From Apostichopus japonicus (Eukaryota > Echinodermata > Holothuroidea > Aspidochirotida > Stichopodidae): DNA of 64,000 bases. The position numbers and the translations under genes were made by a program. This document shows positions 60,081 through 64,000 of the stretch, piece by piece. The stretch is from NCBI RefSeq assembly GCF_037975245.1, contig NC_092579.1:16144178-16208177 (forward strand), in the 5' to 3' direction. The notes beneath the pieces are model-generated. The model saw only the letters and a program-made list of their open reading frames with translations, was not told where the DNA came from and did no database searches. Within the stretch, counting starts at the first letter, position 1. Every line of letters begins with the position of its first letter.

Positions 60081-61309
60081 TGGCCTGTGTATTTTCATGG
60101 TGGGCCATGTGCTGGGAGATGAGGGCACGGTTCGATGCAGACTGGGATGCACAAGACTGAGAAAGAAACAATCACTACATTTTATGTATAATTTGACAAT
60201 TTTGTCGCACTATTTTTGAGAAGGTGGTACTGACATTTCGTGCGATAGGATTCGGAATCATGCCTGGATCAATATATATGGTCTGTTTCGATCAGCTGGT
60301 TTCTGACACTTCAGTCATTTAATCAGTTTTTCTTGTGACCATGCCACTCAAACAATGGAGCATTTTTGAGAGTTATGCAATATGTGTAAATGTATCATTA
60401 GAATGAAGGAATATTAAATTTGTAAAGTTGCGAGGAAAAAATCTTAAGAATCTCAGAAAGTAAAAGTAGCACAAAAAACAAATCAAGATTGGTATATACC
60501 CAGGTTGCAATTGTTTTTCTGATGTTTTTCTGATGTTGACTGGTGTGAGATGTTGCACACCCAATGACGCCCCTATCCTTTCAACATCCTGTGCTACACG
60601 TAGCACTGCCTTGCCGTTCACACCGATAAACAGGGGGGTTGAGGGGTGGTCCATCGAGGAAGCATTGGGTGTCTGCAACCTGAAATTTGTGATGTACGCT
60701 CTGCACCAATTGTATAGTTCATTTGGAAGAACGACTTGTGCAGGCCCATAAGTTGCAGATGTTTTATGCTGTGAGACCTATCATAAAGAAGCATAATATC
60801 CGAAATTTGAAAAACCTCTAGTTGTTTTTGCATATGATCAAATGTGATGCATATTACATGGGGACTATTGAAAACATTCCTACAGCCTATCTGGCTACCG
60901 AGCAACCCACATTCATACCTATATGCAAGGTGTTTACAAGTAACATACATGACATGTTATGAGGTCTGTGCTCATAGCCCTCGATCTGAAATAACATGGA
61001 AAGACCAATTAATAGGCTTAAGAAGGTGCAGTGATCCCAACAAAAATGAAGCATGTAACTAAATTTAAAATAATAAGTAAACTGTTAACTTTACATTTGA
61101 GCATGGAACATTCAAATGATTCAAACCTTTATAACCCAAAATGATTCCAGTTGGCCCATCAACAAATCTTCTGCCTCTCCAAATTCGCCTAGAGTCATGT
61201 TGGTGACCACACCACTTCTGCAGCCACCATGGAGTAGAATGTTGGCAATGATGAGGTTCCTATACCTCCTAATTTTTGCCCAATCAAGGGAACTTGTCGT
61301 ACAGAGACC

Positions 61310-62365
61310 TGAAAAAAAGTAAATGCATACTTTGTTTGAGGATGACAAAAAGGTATAGTATAATTATATGAATTGCACTTGTTGTTTAAAGTTATTTCTA
61401 TTTGAGGTCACTTGGAGACAATACAGCAGGAGCTAATTTGTTTTTAAATTGAACTTTTCAAAATAGATTTATGAAGAAATTAATAAAAACATTGTGAAAA
61501 TATGTCCCCCAACTTCGATAAGCTTACAGAGCAGGTCATGGTAGGTCAGGATGTGGCAGAAACAAGTTATTGTAGTATACTCGCTCTCTTCTGCTAGATC
61601 GAGCTGTAAGTGTGATTTGCACCCATAGCTTTGAAGACTGAATGCAGAAGAGAAGCTATAGTTTCTGAATTATTTTGATGGATACCTAAGAGAATTGAAA
61701 ATAGACTATGGTCTTGAAATTACAAATTACTTAATAAACTGTGGATTAATGAAATACTTTTTTGTCCTGTTTTGCATTTCATGAAAGATAAGGTTGAAAG
61801 GCCAGCTTGCTGGTAAGTGTAGCTAGCATGTTGGGGAGGGGGTGATAGTGGCATTGTGTATGATACTTATTGTCGACTAAACAAGTGTTCATTCATACTT
61901 AGTAAAGATTCCTAAATCCTATTGGTTCATTCAGGTCAGCTGACTGTGGTTAATCCTGTGAGTAATGCACGGTAAAATTACAGGGCATCACTTTAATAAA
62001 TCTTTGGTTATATGTAACCAAAAATGTTTTGTTTTATGATTTTTTCCTCCACACAAATGGTAGTGTATGAATGAATGGGGTGAATCAACGGTCTAGCATG
62101 CGTTTCTCACATGATTAATGCACTCCGGGTGTTAATGCTATCGCTGGATGCACTCGGGCTCCGCCCTCTTGCATCGCTTGCATTATCCCCCGATCGTGCA
62201 TTAATCCTGTGAGTAACGCATGCTAGACCGTTGATTAACCCCTTATTAACAAGATTGCTGATCCTTCTAGTTTCGGCATGTGTTACTGGTTATAACACAC
62301 TTTTCACTATATATATTATATCTCACCTGGATATTTTTTATTTAAGTTGACAAAAATGAACTTAC
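61310..62365. other. intron of recombinase-like gene
   Basis: No exon is supported. The stretch contains the inverted-repeat element described at 62077-62242. Confidence 0.5.
62077..62242. mobile_element. short inverted-repeat element (~166 bp)
   Basis: The left arm 62077-62122 and right arm 62197-62242 are about 46-bp imperfect inverted copies (AATCAACGGTCTAGCATGCG ... CGCATGCTAGACCGTTGATT). The loop is GC-rich and CpG-containing (TCGCTGGATGCACTCGGGCT). A related half-copy (TTAATCCTGTGAGTAATGCA) lies near 61952. Confidence 0.75.
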
Positions 62366-62437
62366 TCAATAGACCATTCACCTCTTCTGCTGAAGCCTTT
62401 TTGAATTTTTTGATTGCTTCTTGTGATAGAAGGATTC

Positions 62438-63586
62438 CTTGAATGTTAAAATAATGACAATCATATTTTCAATTCCAAACAGAGATGAGAAATAGTTTGA
62501 ATTATGATGAACCCATACTATTTTAGAACTGTCATGAACAGAAAAGAATGATAAAAAAAAATTAAAATATTTCTGTTCCTTGTCTTGTGTGAATTGACAA
62601 TCCTTTCATCAGACAGAACTATGTATACACCAACTTTGTTTCACTGTCAATAAAACACCTCTTATTGTCCCTTCATCTTAGAGAGAATGTAATACTGAAT
62701 GACCAAAGTTAGGTCATGTACTTCTCATTACAATTGACTGTAATAACTTACAGGAAACTATCATGCATGTTTGCTTCTATTATTTATGGCTGATACAAAC
62801 AGGCTTGTGAGCATTCATAGACACATGTCACATAAAACTTGAAAGTTTATCCACAATACTTATAAATGCCAAAATTACAAGTAATTGAAATCATAATGGA
62901 CCCAAATATGACACATATTTTTTGGTAAAAATTCTCAAACATGTGGTAAATGTGTTGTTTGTTTTCATATTTACTTATTTTGTTGTCTGTTAGGAATGTT
63001 GTAGAAATTATGTAAAAGGTGATCAATGTACAATTGGTACTTACCGTGTTGTATACTTCTACTATGTCAGCTACACATGTGATGTCAAACTAGTATACTT
63101 TTCAATTTAATCTTGATGATTATGTTCTTTGTTTGTAGGGTCTTTTTAAAGGATGCCATTAACAGATGTGATTACATTATGTTGTCAGAGCCATGAGAAT
63201 TAATATGCCCCCCCCCCCCTTTCAAGCAGTAGGTGCATCTGTGTCATGCATAGTCAATACAATAGATGTTCGATGTATGCCATGAGTCCCAGCAGATGGG
63301 ATCATGCCTCTGTGGGTATGGTAAACGTGGGATGGCTGAGAGGGTTGAGTGTGTCATGCGAGTCTCCAAATTTGTTAATTAAAGTATGTCTCTTGTTTAC
63401 AATTTTACTTTTAGTTACCACTCATTTTTATCCTTGCATTAATGTTAAAACGTTTACTCTTAATGGTTGTATTGTATTCCATTTATTGCTAGATGTCAGA
63501 GTCAGTTACACAGAAATCTCATTGTGCATATGTATCCTATGAGGGAGCATATGTTACATATGGAAATGGAAAGGTTTATTGGTTAC
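62438..63586. other. intron of recombinase-like gene, no exon recognised
   Basis: AT-rich, with a short C-run near 63210. A plus-strand open frame at 63493-63765 overlaps the minus-strand exon 63587-63816 and is taken to be its antisense. Confidence 0.5.
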
Positions 63587-64000
63587 CTGCAATTTGGGAT
63601 CGAAGAAATTTTTCTCTCCGTAATGCCTCCGGCCTCATTGATGACACAAAATCATCTACTGCACGCACCATGCGGTCAGCAGATGCCACTGTAACACCGT
63701 TGGTGCTTGCGGCGCTGGTGTTGACAGCTAAAAAATTAGCCAGTTTTTTTAAAGATAGCAAGTAGCATTGGATGGTTTTTGGCTGCTTGCCATCATCATT
63801 TAGGAGTTCTACAGTTCTGAAGGAATAAGAACAAAGGTGTATTTGAATGAAAGAAAAGGGTAATTAGTTTTTCAGTTTTGTGCCAAGAAGGCTGCAGAAA
63901 AGCTGGTATTGCACATGCTGTAGAAGCATCCTAGATATATCAAGTAATGGGCAATTCCACGCAAACAAGGACATGACATGAAAAAATTACAATCTTTCTT

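Larger units (their letters stand above)
56475..63816 (-). pseudogene. tyrosine-recombinase-like gene, 5' end outside window, two lesions
   Basis: Eleven minus-strand exons join with consistent phases: 63587-63816, 62366-62437, 61127-61308, 60500-60777, 59759-60156, 59163-59222, 58957-59001, 58549-58617, 58038-58070, 57435-57545 and 56475-56570 (stop TAA). Setting aside the two lesions they span about 438 codons. The first exon resembles a core-binding domain (PKTIQCYLLSLKKLANFL). The catalytic set follows: Arg in HGGCRSGVV, Lys in VSQHKTSATYG, Arg in VNIRKT, and His/Tyr in HMAHHENTQATYY. The tail is acidic/polar, then KKSNRAFFTKQIVDSLMG and KKFTFQQVYDRIRH. Such enzymes cut and rejoin DNA through a tyrosine nucleophile; animal relatives are Crypton-type elements and genes derived from them. 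An 11-bp duplication in exon 60500-60777 shifts the frame, and a SINE interrupts exon 59759-60156. It is therefore probably a dead or allele-specific copy. Confidence 0.75.

Noticed and set aside
63493-63765. 90-codon plus-strand open frame at the right end
   Set aside because: The antisense strand at 63587-63816 has splice sites, matching phases and a core-binding-like sequence leading into the recombinase exons, so the plus frame is treated as a shadow.

Overview
This is AT-rich, intron-rich animal DNA with many microsatellites, non-LTR retrotransposon remnants, terminal-inverted-repeat elements and satellite DNA. It shows no bacterial, plasmid or phage organisation. The gene families and exon structure fit a marine invertebrate deuterostome, most likely an echinoderm, possibly a sea cucumber. 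That is an inference from gene content and repeat style, not a proof. Genes were found by exon, splice-site and intron-phase reasoning, because almost no coding exon here is longer than about 320 bp.

Layout. (1) 0.2-7.7 kb: a TIR element, retrotransposon debris and a local tandem array. Each array unit can encode a two-exon, about 58-residue single-pass membrane micro-protein (three paired copies plus one extra broken last exon). (2) 7.7-11.8 kb: low-complexity DNA, including about 455 bp of CATA, and nested TIR elements. (3) 11.8-17.1 kb: the 3' half of a uronyl/heparan 2-O-sulfotransferase-like gene (gene A) whose first exons I cannot find. (4) 20.2-30.9 kb: a complete eight-exon paralogue of the same family (gene B, 373 residues) with transmembrane anchor, 5'-phosphosulfate loop, candidate catalytic His, 3'-phosphate motif and C-terminal domain. 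(5) 31.85-42.86 kb: a secreted, modular fibronectin-III gene. It has a signal-peptide exon followed by eight domain exons, all with phase 1-1 borders. Two of them are a recent duplication, and one duplicate carries a stop codon. (6) 43-46.7 kb: low-complexity DNA, a truncated duplicate of the FN3 locus and one orphan exon of a third sulfotransferase copy. (7) 47.0-52.6 kb: a satellite of about 205 bp with interspersed longer modules of about 460 bp. (8) 52.6-56.5 kb: no gene recognised. (9) 56.5-63.8 kb, minus strand: eleven exons of a tyrosine-recombinase-like gene whose 5' end lies beyond the window. All exon phases agree, but an 11-bp duplication shifts the frame and a tRNA-derived SINE with a 5-bp target duplication sits at the catalytic-tyrosine codons.

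The genes do not form one pathway. Genes A and B and the orphan exon mark a tandem sulfotransferase cluster probably acting on glycosaminoglycans in the Golgi. The FN3 gene is a secreted protein of unknown role. The recombinase-like gene is of mobile-element ancestry, either domesticated or decaying. The strongest observations are the SINE-interrupted recombinase gene, the micro-protein array, the FN3 nonsense change that also makes a splice donor, and the nested TIR elements with 8-9-bp target duplications.
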